Numbered from the stretch's first letter, positions 52,497-62,361 are shown. The stretch is DNA of 64,000 nt from Streptomyces durmitorensis (GCF_023498005.1 NZ_CP097289.1:3286001-3350000); one strand, 5' to 3'. A program made the numbers and translations. The notes: a model not told the origin generated them from the letters alone.

Positions 52497-53699
52497 TCAG
52501 GCCTTCGCCACCTTCACGATCAGCGCGTCGCCCTGCCCGCCGCCACCGCACAGCGCGGCAGCGCCCACGCCGCCGCCACGGCGCTTCAGCTCAAGGGCGA
52601 GGTGCAGCACCACGCGCGCGCCGGACATCCCGATCGGATGACCCAGGGCGATGGCTCCGCCGTTGACGTTCACCTTTTCCGAGGACACCCCGAGGTCCTT
52701 CATTGACTGCACCGCGACCGCGGCGAAGGCCTCGTTGATCTCGATCAGGTCGAGGTCGGCGACGTCAAGGCCCTCCTTCTTCAGGGCGTGCTGGATCGCG
52801 TTCGACGGCTGCGACTGGAGCGAGTTGTCCGGGCCCGCCACGTTGCCGTGGGCCCCGATCTCGGCGATCCAGTCAAGGCCCAGCTCCTCGGCCTTGGCCT
52901 TGGACATCACCACGACCGCCGCGGCGCCGTCGGAGATCTGCGAGGACGTGCCCGCCGTGATCGTGCCGTCCTTGGTGAAGGCGGGGCGCAGCTTGCCGAG
53001 GGACTCGGCGGTCGTCTCGGCGCGGATGCCCTCGTCCTTGGAGAACAGGACCGGGTCGCCCTTGCGCTGCGGGATCTCGACCGGGGTGATCTCGGCCTCG
53101 AAGATGCCGTTCTTCTGCGCCGCTGCGGCCCGCTGGTGGGAGGCGGCGGCGATCGCGTCCTGCTCGGGGCGTGCGATGCCCAGGCGGGTGTTGTGCTTCT
53201 CCGTGGACTCGCCCATGGCGATGTTCTCGAAGGAGTCGGTCAGGCCGTCGTACGCCATGGAGTCGAGCATCTCGATGGCGCCGTACTTGAAGCCCTCGCG
53301 CGACTTCGGGAGGAGGTGCGGCGCGTTCGTCATCGACTCCTGGCCGCCGGCGACGACGACGTCGAACTCGCCCGCGCGGATCAGCTGGTCGGCGAGCGCG
53401 ATCGCGTCGAGCCCGGAGAGACACACCTTGTTGACGGTGAGCGCCGGGACGTTCATGGGGATGCCCGCCTTGACGGCGGCCTGACGTGCCGGGATCTGCC
53501 CTGCCCCGGCCGTGAGGACCTGCCCCATGATCACGTACTGCACCTGGTCGCCGCCGATCCCGGCCCGGTCGAGGGCGGCCTTGATCGCGAAACCGCCCAG
53601 GTCGGCGCCTGAGAAGGACTTGAGGGAGCCCAGCAGGCGGCCCATGGGCGTTCGGGCGCCCGCGACGATCACTGAGGTGGTACCGGTCGTTCCAGACAT
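52497..53699 (-). CDS. Acetyl-CoA C-acetyltransferase (thiolase)
   Basis: The 400-residue thiolase II has the nucleophile Cys in [10 protein letters not shown], the His motif [11 protein letters not shown], the second Cys in [11 protein letters not shown] and INEAFAAVA. It condenses two acetyl-CoA to acetoacetyl-CoA or cleaves it, feeding the ethylmalonyl-CoA pathway or fatty acid turnover. The start ATG 53699 ([19 protein letters not shown]) has AAGGGG upstream. It is co-directional with meaB and divergent from mce, so the cluster serves methylmalonyl-CoA and acetoacetyl-CoA metabolism. From memory the S. coelicolor counterpart is SCO5399. Confidence 0.93.
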   Translation of the reverse strand: MSGTTGTTSVIVAGARTPMGRLLGSLKSFSGADLGGFAIKAALDRAGIGGDQVQYVIMGQVLTAGAGQIPARQAAVKAGIPMNVPALTVNKVCLSGLDAIALADQLIRAGEFDVVVAGGQESMTNAPHLLPKSREGFKYGAIEMLDSMAYDGLTDSFENIAMGESTEKHNTRLGIARPEQDAIAAASHQRAAAAQKNGIFEAEITPVEIPQRKGDPVLFSKDEGIRAETTAESLGKLRPAFTKDGTITAGTSSQISDGAAAVVVMSKAKAEELGLDWIAEIGAHGNVAGPDNSLQSQPSNAIQHALKKEGLDVADLDLIEINEAFAAVAVQSMKDLGVSSEKVNVNGGAIALGHPIGMSGARVVLHLALELKRRGGGVGAAALCGGGGQGDALIVKVAKA

Positions 53700-53835
53700 G
53701 TGCCACGGCCCCTTGGGAGGAGGAGTTAATGAGGGTTTACTTGAATGTACTGAGCGGTACGCCGGGCGTCATCGGGAGTTCGGTGTGATCGCGCGCACGT
53801 TGCGTAATCAGCGCCGGAAGGGCTGGACTTAAGAC

Positions 53836-54276
53836 ATGCTGACGCGAATCGATCACATCGGGATCGCCTGTTTCGACCTCGACAAGACCGTCGAGTTCTA
53901 CCGGGAGACGTACGGCTTCACGGTGTTCCACACCGAAGTCAATGAAGAGCAGGGGGTGCGCGAGGCCATGCTCAAGATCAACGAGACGAGCGACGGCGGC
54001 GCTTCCTACCTGCAGCTCCTCGAACCCACTCGCGACGACTCCGCCGTGGGCAAGTGGCTGGCCAAGAACGGCGAGGGCGTGCACCACATCGCCTTCGGCA
54101 CCGCGGACGTGGACGGCGACGCCGCCGCCATCAAGGACAAGGGCGTACGCGTCCTTTATCAGGAGCCCCGAATCGGCTCCATGGGATCCCGCATCACCTT
54201 CCTGCACCCCAAGGACTGCCACGGCGTACTGACCGAACTCGTCACCTCGGCAGCTCAGGAGTCACCGGAGCACTGA
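53836..54276 (+). CDS. mce: Methylmalonyl-CoA epimerase
   Basis: The 146-residue vicinal-oxygen-chelate protein starts LTRIDHIGIACFDLDKTVEFYRETYGF and contains GEGVHHIAFGTADVDGDAAAIKDKG and HPKDCHGVLTEL, with metal ligands expected at His7, the His in VHHIAF and the C-terminal Glu. It interconverts (2R)- and (2S)-methylmalonyl-CoA, linking the mutase pathway to carboxylation and polyketide extender units. It is divergent from the thiolase-meaB operon; 136 bp between them hold the promoters. ATG 53836 has no strong Shine-Dalgarno sequence. Confidence 0.93.
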   Translation: MLTRIDHIGIACFDLDKTVEFYRETYGFTVFHTEVNEEQGVREAMLKINETSDGGASYLQLLEPTRDDSAVGKWLAKNGEGVHHIAFGTADVDGDAAAIKDKGVRVLYQEPRIGSMGSRITFLHPKDCHGVLTELVTSAAQESPEH

Positions 54277-54508
54277 CCTCCGCATACTTGGGCCGGTAGG
54301 GTTGGGGTCGGCCGTCCGAAGTATGGGGCGGCCGGTCGTCCGTACGCTGGGCGGCCGCTTGCCGGGGTCCGGGTTTCGGGGGACGAGCGTCAGGGCAGCA
54401 GCCCATGCTCTGCTGTTGATCTGACACCATTCCCCGTGGGCCCCGTTCGGCGGATGGACAGGGCTCGTACGAAGAGACTTGCGACCAGGGGACGGATGGG
54501 ACCGCGCA

Positions 54509-57500
54509 GTGCGGGGCTACGAACGCCAAGAGAGCTCGCGGGCTGAGACGGACCATCTTTCGCGGTTCGAGGCCGAGATGGACCGGCTGAAGACCGAACG
54601 AGAGAAGGCTGTTCAGCACGCCGAAGACCTCGGCTACCAGGTCGAGGTGTTGCGCGCCAAGCTTCACGAGGCGCGCCGCAACCTCGCGTCCCGCCCTGCC
54701 TACGACGGCGCGGACATCGGCTACCAGGCCGAGCAGTTGCTCCGTAATGCCCAGATCCAGGCCGACCAGCTGCGCCAGGACGCGGAGCGCGAGCTGCGCG
54801 AGGCCCGTGCGCAGACCCAGCGCATCCTCCAGGAGCACGCCGAGCAGCAGGCCAGGCTCCAGTCCGAGCTGCACTCCGAGGCGGTGTCACGCCGTCAGCA
54901 GCTCGACCAGGAGCTGTCCGAGCGCCGCCAGACCGTCGAGTCGCACGTCAACGAGAACGTGGCGTGGGCCGAGCAGCTGCGGGCCCGCACGGAACAGCAG
55001 GCGCGCCGCCTGCTCGACGAGTCGCGTGCCGAGGCCGATCAGGCCCTGGCCGCCGCCCGCGCCGAGGCCGAGCGCGTGGCCGAAGAGGCCCGCCAGCGCC
55101 TGACGAGCGACGCCGAGGCCGCCCGAGCCGAGGCCGAAGCGATCCTGCGCCGGGCCCGCTCGGACGCCGAGCGCCTCCTGAACGCCGCGTCCACGCAGGC
55201 CCAGGAGGCCACCGACCACGCGGAGCAGCTGCGCTCCAGCACGGCCACCGAGTCCGAGCAGGCCCGCCGTCAGGCCACCGAGGCGAGCCGGGCCGCCGAG
55301 CAGCGCATGACGGAGGCCGAGACGGCTCTGCGCGAGGCGCGCGCGGAGGCGGAGAAGGTCCTCTCCGAGGCCAAGGACACCGCGTCCAAACAGCTCTCGG
55401 CCGCCGAGGGCGCCAACGAACAGCGCACGCGCACCGCCAAGGAGCAGGTCGCCCGCCTGGTCGGCGAGGCCACGAAGGAGGCCGAGGCCACCAAGGCCGA
55501 GGCCGAGCAGCTCGTCGCCGACGCCCGCGCCGAGGCCGAGCAGCTGATCAAGGAAGCCGCCGAGAAGGCGCGCACGATCACCGCCGAGGAGACCGCGGGC
55601 CAGCTCGCCAAGGCCGCGCGCACCGCGGAGGACGTCCTGGACAAGGCGTCCAAGGACGCCAAGGAGACGACGAAGGCCGCCACGGAGGAGGCCGAGCGGA
55701 TCCGCACCGAGGCCGAGACCGAGGCGGACCGGCTGCGCGCCGAGGCGCACGACATCGCCGAGCAGCTCAAGGGCACGGCGAAGGACGACACCAAGGAGTA
55801 CCGCGCCAAGACCGTCGAGCTGCAGGAGGAGGCGCGCCGGCTGCGCGGCGAGGCCGAGCAGCTGCGGGCCGACGCGGTCGCCGAGGGCGAGCGGATCCGC
55901 AGCGAGGCCCGGCGCGAGGCCGTCCAGCAGATCGAGGAGGCGGCCAAGTCCGCCGAGGAGCTCCTCGCCAAGGCGAAGGCCGACGGCGACGAGCTGAAGA
56001 CGGCGGCGACCGCCGAGAGCGAGCGGCTGCGCACCGAGGCGATCGAGCGCGCCACGAGCCTGCGCAAGCAGGCCGAGGAGACCCTGGAGCGCACCCGCGC
56101 GGAGGCCGAGCGGCACCGCGAGGAGGCCGCCGAGCAGGCCGAGGCCACGAAGTCCGAGGCAAAGGACGCCGCGCGCGCCCTGCACGAGGAGACCGAGCGG
56201 GCCATAGCGGCGCGTCAGGCCGAGGCAGCCGACGAGCTGACGCGCCTGCACGCGGAGGCCGAGGAGCGTGTCGCCTCCGCCGAGCAGGCCCTGACCGACG
56301 CCCGCGCGGAGGCCGAGCGCATCCGCAAGGAGGCGTCGGACGAGACGGACCGCCTGCGTGCGGAGTCCGCCGAGCGGATCCGCACCCTTCAGTCGCAGGC
56401 CGAGACCGAGGCCGAGCGGCTGCGCACCGAGGCCGCGGCCGACGCCTCGCAGGCGCGCGCCGAGGGCGAGAACATCGCCGTGCGGCTGCGTTCGGACGCC
56501 GCGGCCGAGGCCGAGCGGCTCAAGACCGAGGCCCAGGAGTCGGCCGACCGTCTCCGCTCGGAGGCCGCGGCAGCCGCCGAGCGCGTGGGCACGGAGGCCG
56601 CCGAGGCCCTGTCCGCCGCCCAGGAGGAGGCCGCGCGGCGCCGCCGGGAGGCCGAGGAGACCCTCAGCTCCGCGCGCGCGGAGGCCGACCAGGAGCGCGA
56701 GCGGGCCCGCGAGCAGAGCGAGGAACTCCTCGCCTCCGCCCGCAAGCGCGTCGAGGAGGCCCAGGCCGAGGCCGTCCGCCTCGTCGAGGAGGCCGACCGC
56801 AGGGCGACCGAGATGGTCTCCAGCGCCGAGCAGACCGCCCAGTCCGTACGGGACTCCGTGTCGGGCCTTCAGGAGGCCGCGCAGGAGGAGATCGCGGGTC
56901 TGCGCAGCGCCGCCGAGCACGCGGCGGAGCGCACCCGGACCGAGGCACAGGAGGAGGCGGACCGCGTCCGCGCCGACGCGTATGCCGAGCGGGAGCGTGC
57001 CACCGAGGACGCGGGCCGCACCCGGCGCGAGGCAAACGAAGAAGCCGAGGCCGCCAAGTCGCTTGCCGAGCGCACCGTTTCGGAGGCGATCGCGGAGGCC
57101 GAGCGGCTGCGTTCGGACGCTTCCGAGTACGCCCAGCGTTCGCGCACAGAGGCCTCGGACGCGATCGCTTCGGCCGAGCAGGACGCGTCCCGCACCCGTG
57201 CCGACGCCCGCGAGGACGCCAACCGCATCCGCAGCGACGCGGCGAGCCAGGCCGACCAGTTGATCGGCGAGGCGCGCAGCGAGGCGGAACGGCTGCAGAC
57301 CGAAACGGTCGCGGAGGCCGAGCGGCTCAAGGCCGACACGGTCGCGGAAGCCGAGCGCCTCAAGGCCGAGACGACCGCCGAGGCCGAGCGGGTGCGCGCG
57401 GAGTCGGTGGCCAAGGCCGAGAAGCTCATCTCGGACGCGACGGGCGACGCCGAGCGGCTTCGCGCGGACGCGGCCGAGACGGTCGGCTCCGCCCAGCAGC

Positions 57501-58426
57501 ACGCCGAGCGGATCCGCTCCGACGCCGAGCGCGTCAAGGCGGAGGCTGCGGCCGAGGCCGAGCGGCTCACCTCGCAGGCGCGGGAGGAGGCCGAGCGGAT
57601 CCAGGACGAGGCACGCCAGGCCGCCAACAAGCGCCGCTCCGAGGCTGCCGAGCAGGTCGACACGCTCATCTCGGAGACGGCTGCCGAGGCCGACAAGCTG
57701 ACGAAGGACGCCCAGGAGAAGGCCCTCAAGGCCACCACGGACGCGGAGGCGCAGGCCGACACGATGGTCGGCGCGGCCCGCACGGAGGCCGACCGCCTTG
57801 TCTCCGAGGCGACGGTCGAGGGCAACTCCCTGGTGGAGAAGGCCCGTACGGACGCGGACGAACTGCTCATCGGCGCCCGCAGGGACGCCACGGCCATAAG
57901 GGAGCGCTCCGAGGAGCAGCGTGACCGGCTCACCGCCGAGATCGAGGAGCTGCACGAGCGTGCGCGCCGCGAGTCCGCCGAGGCGATGAAGACCGCCGGT
58001 GAGCGCTGCGACGCCCTGGTGAAGGCCGCGGAGGAGCAGCTCGCCGAGGCTGAGGCGAAGGCCAAGGAGCTGGTGTCGGACGCGAGTTCCGAGGCCGGCA
58101 AGGTACGGATCTCCGCCGTGAAGCGGGCCGAGGCGCTGCTCAAGGAGGCCGAGACGAAGGTGGCCGAGCTGGTGCGCGACGCCGAGCGCGTCAAGGCGGA
58201 GGCCCAGGCGGAAGCCGAGCGTACGGTTGACGAGGGCAAACGGGAGCTCGAAGTCCTGGTCCGGCGCCGTGAGGACATCAACGCCGAGATTTCCCGTGTC
58301 CAGGACGTGCTGGAGGCGTTGGAGTCTTTTGAGGCCCCACCGGTCCCCGGCGCGAAGGACGGTGGCGTCAAGGCTGGTGCGGCGGCAGGGTCAACTCGAT
58401 CGGGTGGCAAGCCGTCTGAGGGCTAG
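54509..58426 (+). CDS. scy: Scy, giant coiled-coil polarity organiser
   Basis: This protein of about 1305 residues is almost entirely coiled coil. An N-terminal part (SRFEAEMDRLKTEREKAVQHAEDLGYQVEVLRAKLHEARR) is followed by hundreds of residues with repeated AEAERLRTEA-type units of hendecad-like spacing, and the C-terminal end is RREDINAEISRVQDVLEALESFEAPP. Scy assembles at hyphal tips with DivIVA and FilP and helps set new tip positions. GTG 54509 starts the conserved RGYERQE; a TTG at 54479 also is in frame. It lies 232 bp after mce, and filP follows. From memory S. coelicolor Scy (SCO5397) is similar in size. Confidence 0.94.
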   Translation: MRGYERQESSRAETDHLSRFEAEMDRLKTEREKAVQHAEDLGYQVEVLRAKLHEARRNLASRPAYDGADIGYQAEQLLRNAQIQADQLRQDAERELREARAQTQRILQEHAEQQARLQSELHSEAVSRRQQLDQELSERRQTVESHVNENVAWAEQLRARTEQQARRLLDESRAEADQALAAARAEAERVAEEARQRLTSDAEAARAEAEAILRRARSDAERLLNAASTQAQEATDHAEQLRSSTATESEQARRQATEASRAAEQRMTEAETALREARAEAEKVLSEAKDTASKQLSAAEGANEQRTRTAKEQVARLVGEATKEAEATKAEAEQLVADARAEAEQLIKEAAEKARTITAEETAGQLAKAARTAEDVLDKASKDAKETTKAATEEAERIRTEAETEADRLRAEAHDIAEQLKGTAKDDTKEYRAKTVELQEEARRLRGEAEQLRADAVAEGERIRSEARREAVQQIEEAAKSAEELLAKAKADGDELKTAATAESERLRTEAIERATSLRKQAEETLERTRAEAERHREEAAEQAEATKSEAKDAARALHEETERAIAARQAEAADELTRLHAEAEERVASAEQALTDARAEAERIRKEASDETDRLRAESAERIRTLQSQAETEAERLRTEAAADASQARAEGENIAVRLRSDAAAEAERLKTEAQESADRLRSEAAAAAERVGTEAAEALSAAQEEAARRRREAEETLSSARAEADQERERAREQSEELLASARKRVEEAQAEAVRLVEEADRRATEMVSSAEQTAQSVRDSVSGLQEAAQEEIAGLRSAAEHAAERTRTEAQEEADRVRADAYAERERATEDAGRTRREANEEAEAAKSLAERTVSEAIAEAERLRSDASEYAQRSRTEASDAIASAEQDASRTRADAREDANRIRSDAASQADQLIGEARSEAERLQTETVAEAERLKADTVAEAERLKAETTAEAERVRAESVAKAEKLISDATGDAERLRADAAETVGSAQQHAERIRSDAERVKAEAAAEAERLTSQAREEAERIQDEARQAANKRRSEAAEQVDTLISETAAEADKLTKDAQEKALKATTDAEAQADTMVGAARTEADRLVSEATVEGNSLVEKARTDADELLIGARRDATAIRERSEEQRDRLTAEIEELHERARRESAEAMKTAGERCDALVKAAEEQLAEAEAKAKELVSDASSEAGKVRISAVKRAEALLKEAETKVAELVRDAERVKAEAQAEAERTVDEGKRELEVLVRRREDINAEISRVQDVLEALESFEAPPVPGAKDGGVKAGAAAGSTRSGGKPSEG

Positions 58427-58562
58427 CCAAAGAACATCTCGCGTGCTTTGTAAGGACCTTCGGCACTGTCGCTGGCAAGTGCTCTGGCGGTTAGCCACTC
58501 AAAAGGGGTGTCATTCTCCAGATCAAACGGGCATCCGCTCGATGACACGCCGCTTGGACCCC

Positions 58563-58568
58563 TAGGAT
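58563..58568 (+). promoter_or_regulatory. Putative -10 of filP
   Basis: TAGGAT lies 40 nt before the filP ATG in the 182-bp scy-filP gap. Upstream, GATGAC is a poor -35. It suggests that filP can be expressed apart from scy. Confidence 0.4.
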
Positions 58569-58608
58569 TCCCCCTATCACCTCACCGGTCTCATTCGACA
58601 GGAACCCC

Positions 58609-59544
58609 ATGAGCGACACTTCCCCCTACGGCTTCGAGCTTGTGCGGCGTGGGTACGACCGCGCTCAGGTGGACGAACGTATCTCCAAGCTCGTCTCCGA
58701 CCGTGACAGCGCTCTTGCTCGTATCACTGCTCTGGAAAAGCGCATTGAAGAGCTGCACCTCGAGACGCAGAACGCGCAGGCGCAGGTAGCCGACGCCGAA
58801 CCGTCGTACGCGGGTCTCGGCGCGCGTGTCGAGAAGATCCTCCGCCTCGCCGAGGAGGAGGCGAAGGACCTGCGCGAGGAGGCCCGTCGCGCAGCCGAGC
58901 AGCACCGCGAGCTCGCCGAGTCGGCGGCCCAGCAGGTGCGCAACGACGCCGAGTCGTTCGCGGCCGAGCGCAAGGCCAAGGCGGAGGACGAGGGCGTCCG
59001 GATCGTCGAGAAGGCCAAGGGCGAGGCGGGCACGCTGCGCAGCGAGGCTCAGAAGGACGCCCAGCAGAAGCGCGAGGAGGCGGACGCCCTCTTCGAGGAG
59101 ACCCGCGCCAAGGCCGCCCAGGCCGCGGCCGACTTCGAGACGAACCTCGCCAAGCGCCGCGAGCAGTCGGAGCGTGACCTGGCCTCGCGTCAGGCCAAGG
59201 CCGAGAAGCGTCTCGCGGAGATCGAGCACCGTGCGGAGCAGCTTCGGCTTGAGGCCGAGAAGCTTCGTACCGACGCCGAGCGTCGCGCCCGTCAGACGGT
59301 GGAGACCGCTCAGCGTCAGGCCGAGGACATCGTCGCCGATGCGAACGCCAAGGCCGACCGGATCCGTTCGGAATCGGAGCGCGAGCTCGCGGCGCTCACC
59401 AACCGCCGGGACTCGATCAACGCTCAGCTCACCAACGTGCGCGAGATGCTGGCCACCCTCACGGGTGCGGCGGTGGCTGCCGCCGGTTCGCCCGCCGAGG
59501 ACGAGCCGGTCTCCCGCGGGGTTCCGGCTCAGCAGACCCGCTGA
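58609..59544 (+). CDS. filP: FilP, intermediate-filament-like coiled-coil protein
   Basis: The 311-residue protein has a short DivIVA-like head (TSPYGFELVRRGYDRAQVDERISKLVSDRDSALARITALEKRIEELH), a kink region (SYAGLGARVEKILRLAEEEAKDLREEA) and a long rod rich in Ala, Glu, Lys and Arg. The end, LAALTNRRDSINAQLTNVREMLATL, resembles the end of Scy. FilP forms filaments and networks that give mechanical support behind hyphal tips and binds DivIVA and Scy. ATG 58609 has AGGAA upstream. The length matches S. coelicolor FilP. Confidence 0.95.
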   Translation: MSDTSPYGFELVRRGYDRAQVDERISKLVSDRDSALARITALEKRIEELHLETQNAQAQVADAEPSYAGLGARVEKILRLAEEEAKDLREEARRAAEQHRELAESAAQQVRNDAESFAAERKAKAEDEGVRIVEKAKGEAGTLRSEAQKDAQQKREEADALFEETRAKAAQAAADFETNLAKRREQSERDLASRQAKAEKRLAEIEHRAEQLRLEAEKLRTDAERRARQTVETAQRQAEDIVADANAKADRIRSESERELAALTNRRDSINAQLTNVREMLATLTGAAVAAAGSPAEDEPVSRGVPAQQTR

Positions 59545-59580
59545 AGCACCGGGGAGACCTGCGGGCGCGTCGTGGCTGAG

Positions 59581-59600
59581 CGCGCAGTTCCCCGCGCCCC
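59581..59600 (+). repeat. Dispersed 3'-end element, copy 3 (after filP)
   Basis: CGCGCAGTTCCCCGCGCCCC is the exact reverse complement of the 20-mer at 31849-31868 and 33770-33789. Seen along the transcript, all three read the same way 3' of their gene. The hairpin half is weaker here than in the other copies. Confidence 0.72.
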
Positions 59601-59614
59601 TCACGGGACGCTTT

Positions 59615-59647
59615 CAGAGCCCTCTGTCCAAGTGGCAGGGGGCTCTG
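59615..59647 (+). terminator. Terminator after filP
   Basis: A 12-bp stem, CAGAGCCCTCTG with CAGGGGGCTCTG (one G-U pair), is followed by TCCCGTTTTAG with a short T run. It separates filP from the first ABC exporter operon. Confidence 0.65.
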
Positions 59648-59667
59648 TCCCGTTTTAGCGTTGCCGC

Positions 59668-60660
59668 ATGATCGAGCTCGAGGGGCTGACCAAGCGGTAC
59701 GGCGAGAAACTGGCCGTCAACAACCTCACCTTCACCGTGCATCCGGGCATCGTCACCGGCTTCCTCGGGCCCAACGGCGCGGGCAAGTCCACGACGATGC
59801 GGATGATGCTCGGGCTCGACAACCCCACGGCGGGGGCCGCGCGGATCGACGGCAAGCGCTACGCCCAGCTGAAGGATCCCCTCAAGTACATCGGCGCCCT
59901 GCTCGACGCCAAGGCCATGCACGGCGGGCGCAGCGCCTTCAATCACCTTCTGTGCCTCGCGCAGAGCAACGGCATCCCGCGCGCCCGCGTCCACGAGGTC
60001 CTCGACACCGTCGGCCTGACGCAGGTCGCCAAGAAGAAGGCCAAGGGCTTCTCGCTCGGCATGGGCCAGCGGCTCGGCATCGCGGGCGCGCTGCTCGGCG
60101 ACCCCGAGATCCTGATGTTCGACGAGCCGGTCAACGGACTCGACCCCGAGGGCATCCACTGGATCCGGAATCTGATGAAGTCCCTCGCCTCGCAGGGCCG
60201 TACGGTCTTCGTCTCCTCCCACCTGATGAGCGAGATGGCGCTGACCGCCGACCACCTCGTCGTCATCGGGCAGGGGCGGCTCCTCGCCGACACCTCCATG
60301 GCGGACTTCATCCACCAGAACTCGCGCAGCTACGTCCGGCTGCGCTCCCCGCAGCGCGAGCGCCTCCTCGACGTGCTGCACCAGGAGGGCGTCACCGCCG
60401 TCGAGGCGGGCAACGGCACCCTTGAGGTCGACGGCACCACCTCTGAGGACCTCGGTGAACTCGCCGCCCGCCATCAGCTCGTACTCCATGAACTGAGCCC
60501 CCAGCGGGCCTCGCTCGAAGAGGCGTTCATGCAGCTCACCGCGGAGTCGGTCGAGTATCACGCGCACGCCGACCACGCGGCCCCCGGCGCCGCCCCGCCA
60601 CCGCCCACGCAGGCCGAGGGCTGGGGCGAGAGCTGGCAGCAGCAGAAGAAGGGGTCCTGA
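59668..60660 (+). CDS. ABC-2 exporter ATPase (pair 1)
   Basis: The 330-residue ATPase has Walker A GPNGAGKST, a signature GFSLGMGQRLGIAGALLG in which the canonical LSGGQ is replaced by SLGMGQ, and Walker B ILMFDEPVNGLDPEG with SSHLMSEM after it. A C-terminal extension with a small beta domain (VTAVEAGNGTLEVDGTTSEDLGELA) and a Pro-rich tail follows, as in drug/lantibiotic exporters. ATG 59668 starts MIELEGLTKRYG. The permease starts 3 bp after its stop. The cargo is unknown. Confidence 0.92.
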   Translation: MIELEGLTKRYGEKLAVNNLTFTVHPGIVTGFLGPNGAGKSTTMRMMLGLDNPTAGAARIDGKRYAQLKDPLKYIGALLDAKAMHGGRSAFNHLLCLAQSNGIPRARVHEVLDTVGLTQVAKKKAKGFSLGMGQRLGIAGALLGDPEILMFDEPVNGLDPEGIHWIRNLMKSLASQGRTVFVSSHLMSEMALTADHLVVIGQGRLLADTSMADFIHQNSRSYVRLRSPQRERLLDVLHQEGVTAVEAGNGTLEVDGTTSEDLGELAARHQLVLHELSPQRASLEEAFMQLTAESVEYHAHADHAAPGAAPPPPTQAEGWGESWQQQKKGS

Positions 60661-60663
60661 GCG

Positions 60664-61434
60664 ATGGCCGCGACGCAGGTACTGAAGTCGGAGTGGACCA
60701 AGATCCGCTCGGTCTCGTCGACCGTGTGGACGCTGGGTCTCGCCGTGGTCGTCACGGTCGGGCTCGGCCTGCTGATCAGCATTCTGGCGAAGAACGACTA
60801 CGACAGTCTCAACGCCCAGGACCGCAGGGTCTTCGATCCGACCTTCACCAGCTTCGCCGGCATGAGCCTCGGCCAGCTCGCGATGATCGTCTTCGGGGTG
60901 CTCGTCGTCTCGAACGAGTACAGCACCGGAATGATCCGCACCTCGCTCTCCGCGGTGCCGCAGCGCGCCACCTTCATGGCGAGCAAGGTCGCGGTCGCCA
61001 CCCTGCTCTGTCTGGTGGTCGGCCTGGTCACGAGCTTCATCGCGTTCTTCGTGGGGCAGGCGATGCTCGGCGAGCACAAGGCCGTGATCAGCGATCCGGG
61101 CGTGCTGCGCGCGGTGATCGGCGGCGGGCTCTACATGACGCTCATCGCGATGTTCTCGATGGGCGTCGCCACGATGCTGCGCAGCCCGATGCTGTCGCTG
61201 GGCATCCTGATGCCGTTCTTCTTCCTGATCTCCAGCATCCTGGGCAACGTCTCGGCGACGAAGAAGATCGGCCGCTTCCTGCCCGACCAGGCCGGAAGCA
61301 AGATCATGCAGGTGAAGACACCGCTGGACGACGACACCCCGTACGGGCCCTGGGGCGGGCTCGCGATCATGGTGGTGTGGGTCGTGGTGGCGCTGATCGG
61401 TGGCTATACGCTGCTGAAGAAGCGGGACGCCTAG
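60664..61434 (+). CDS. ABC-2 exporter permease (pair 1)
   Basis: The 256-residue membrane protein has about six hydrophobic helices: VWTLGLAVVVTVGLGLLISILA, SLGQLAMIVFGVLVVSNEYSTGMIRTSLSAVPQR (the ABC-2 hallmark), VATLLCLVVGLVTSFIAFFVG, LSLGILMPFFFLISSILGNV and a C-terminal AIMVVWVVVALIGGYTLLKKR. It pairs with the ATPase just upstream. The N-terminal QVLKSEWTKIRS matches the start of the permease at the right edge (ALASEWTKIKS), showing a duplicated pair. Confidence 0.9.
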   Translation: MAATQVLKSEWTKIRSVSSTVWTLGLAVVVTVGLGLLISILAKNDYDSLNAQDRRVFDPTFTSFAGMSLGQLAMIVFGVLVVSNEYSTGMIRTSLSAVPQRATFMASKVAVATLLCLVVGLVTSFIAFFVGQAMLGEHKAVISDPGVLRAVIGGGLYMTLIAMFSMGVATMLRSPMLSLGILMPFFFLISSILGNVSATKKIGRFLPDQAGSKIMQVKTPLDDDTPYGPWGGLAIMVVWVVVALIGGYTLLKKRDA

Positions 61435-61453
61435 GCCCGCCACGGGGAGCGCG

Positions 61454-62251
61454 ATGGCGGAGGACCGGAGTCTGGCCGCGCTCGGGCTTGATGTCGTGCC
61501 CGCCCTGGAGCCGCTGGTCTATCCGGGGCGGCCCGTCCGTGGCCCCTCGCTCCTGACCGGCGACGAGCTTCTCCCCCTCGATGTACGTCCGCTGCCGCTC
61601 GGTCAGTGGCACGTGGCGGGGCAGCCGCTCGACGAGGCCTTGGGTGAGCGGGGCGTGGTCCCTGTCGGCCGCCGCCACGCCGTCATCGCCGTCGGGTCGA
61701 ACGCCTCGCCCGCGCAGGTCGCGTACAAGCTCATGCGGCGCGGCATCTCCGCCGCTGTGCCGATGGTGCCGGTGCGGGTGCGCGGCATCGCCGTCGGCTG
61801 CTCGGCGCACATCGGGCGCGCCGGTTATGTGGCGGCGGCCCCGTATCTCGATCCGGTGGCCGAAACCTCCCTCGTCGTGAGCTGGCTCGATCAGGACCAG
61901 TTCCGGGCGGTCGACGAAACCGAGTTCCCCAACTACCGGCGGGCGCTGATCCCGGGCGACGGCTTCGCGCTCGCCATGCCGTCCGGCGAGAAGCTCGACG
62001 GCGCCCACCTCTACGTCAGCTCGTACGGCGTCCTCGTCGATCCGGACACCGGCCTGCCGCGCCCCGGCGGCGGCAACCAGGCGGCGCTGCTCGCCTCGCT
62101 CCTCGGGGCTTCGGCCGCGCTGCGGCGCCTGCTCGGGCCCGGTCCAGCCGACTGGGTGCGCACGGCCGCCGGGGACCGTACGCTGCGCGAGCTGGGGACG
62201 CGCGCCTTCGCCGACGCGGGCTGGGCGCTGCCGCAGCCGGGCTTCCCTTGA
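61454..62251 (+). CDS. Unidentified conserved-looking protein between the two exporter pairs
   Basis: The 265-residue soluble protein has codon usage like its neighbours and a coherent sequence: VIAVGSNASPAQVAYKLMRRGISAAVPMVPVRVRGIAVGCSAHIGRAGYVAAAPYLDP, SLVVSWLDQDQFRAVDETEFPNYRRALIPGD, LYVSSYGVLVDPDTGLPRPGGGNQAAL. The VGSN motif recalls gamma-glutamylcyclotransferase-like proteins, but I cannot confirm this and no catalytic Glu is certain. It starts 19 bp after the permease and shares its strand, with no signal peptide. The function is unknown. Confidence 0.8.
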   Translation: MAEDRSLAALGLDVVPALEPLVYPGRPVRGPSLLTGDELLPLDVRPLPLGQWHVAGQPLDEALGERGVVPVGRRHAVIAVGSNASPAQVAYKLMRRGISAAVPMVPVRVRGIAVGCSAHIGRAGYVAAAPYLDPVAETSLVVSWLDQDQFRAVDETEFPNYRRALIPGDGFALAMPSGEKLDGAHLYVSSYGVLVDPDTGLPRPGGGNQAALLASLLGASAALRRLLGPGPADWVRTAAGDRTLRELGTRAFADAGWALPQPGFP

Positions 62252-62361
62252 CGGGGAGAGTTTTACCCGCTCTTGGCTGGAACCGTCAGCTCCCCGATAT
62301 CCTCCTAACCCTTACGGGGGCGTGTGCCCCGACGTCCTGAACCATTCGATGGGTGCGGAGA

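Noticed and set aside
54887..57955. 1022-codon reverse open frame inside scy
   Set aside because: The repeated scy codons create open frames in other phases; the product is Leu/Gly/Arg low complexity without motifs.
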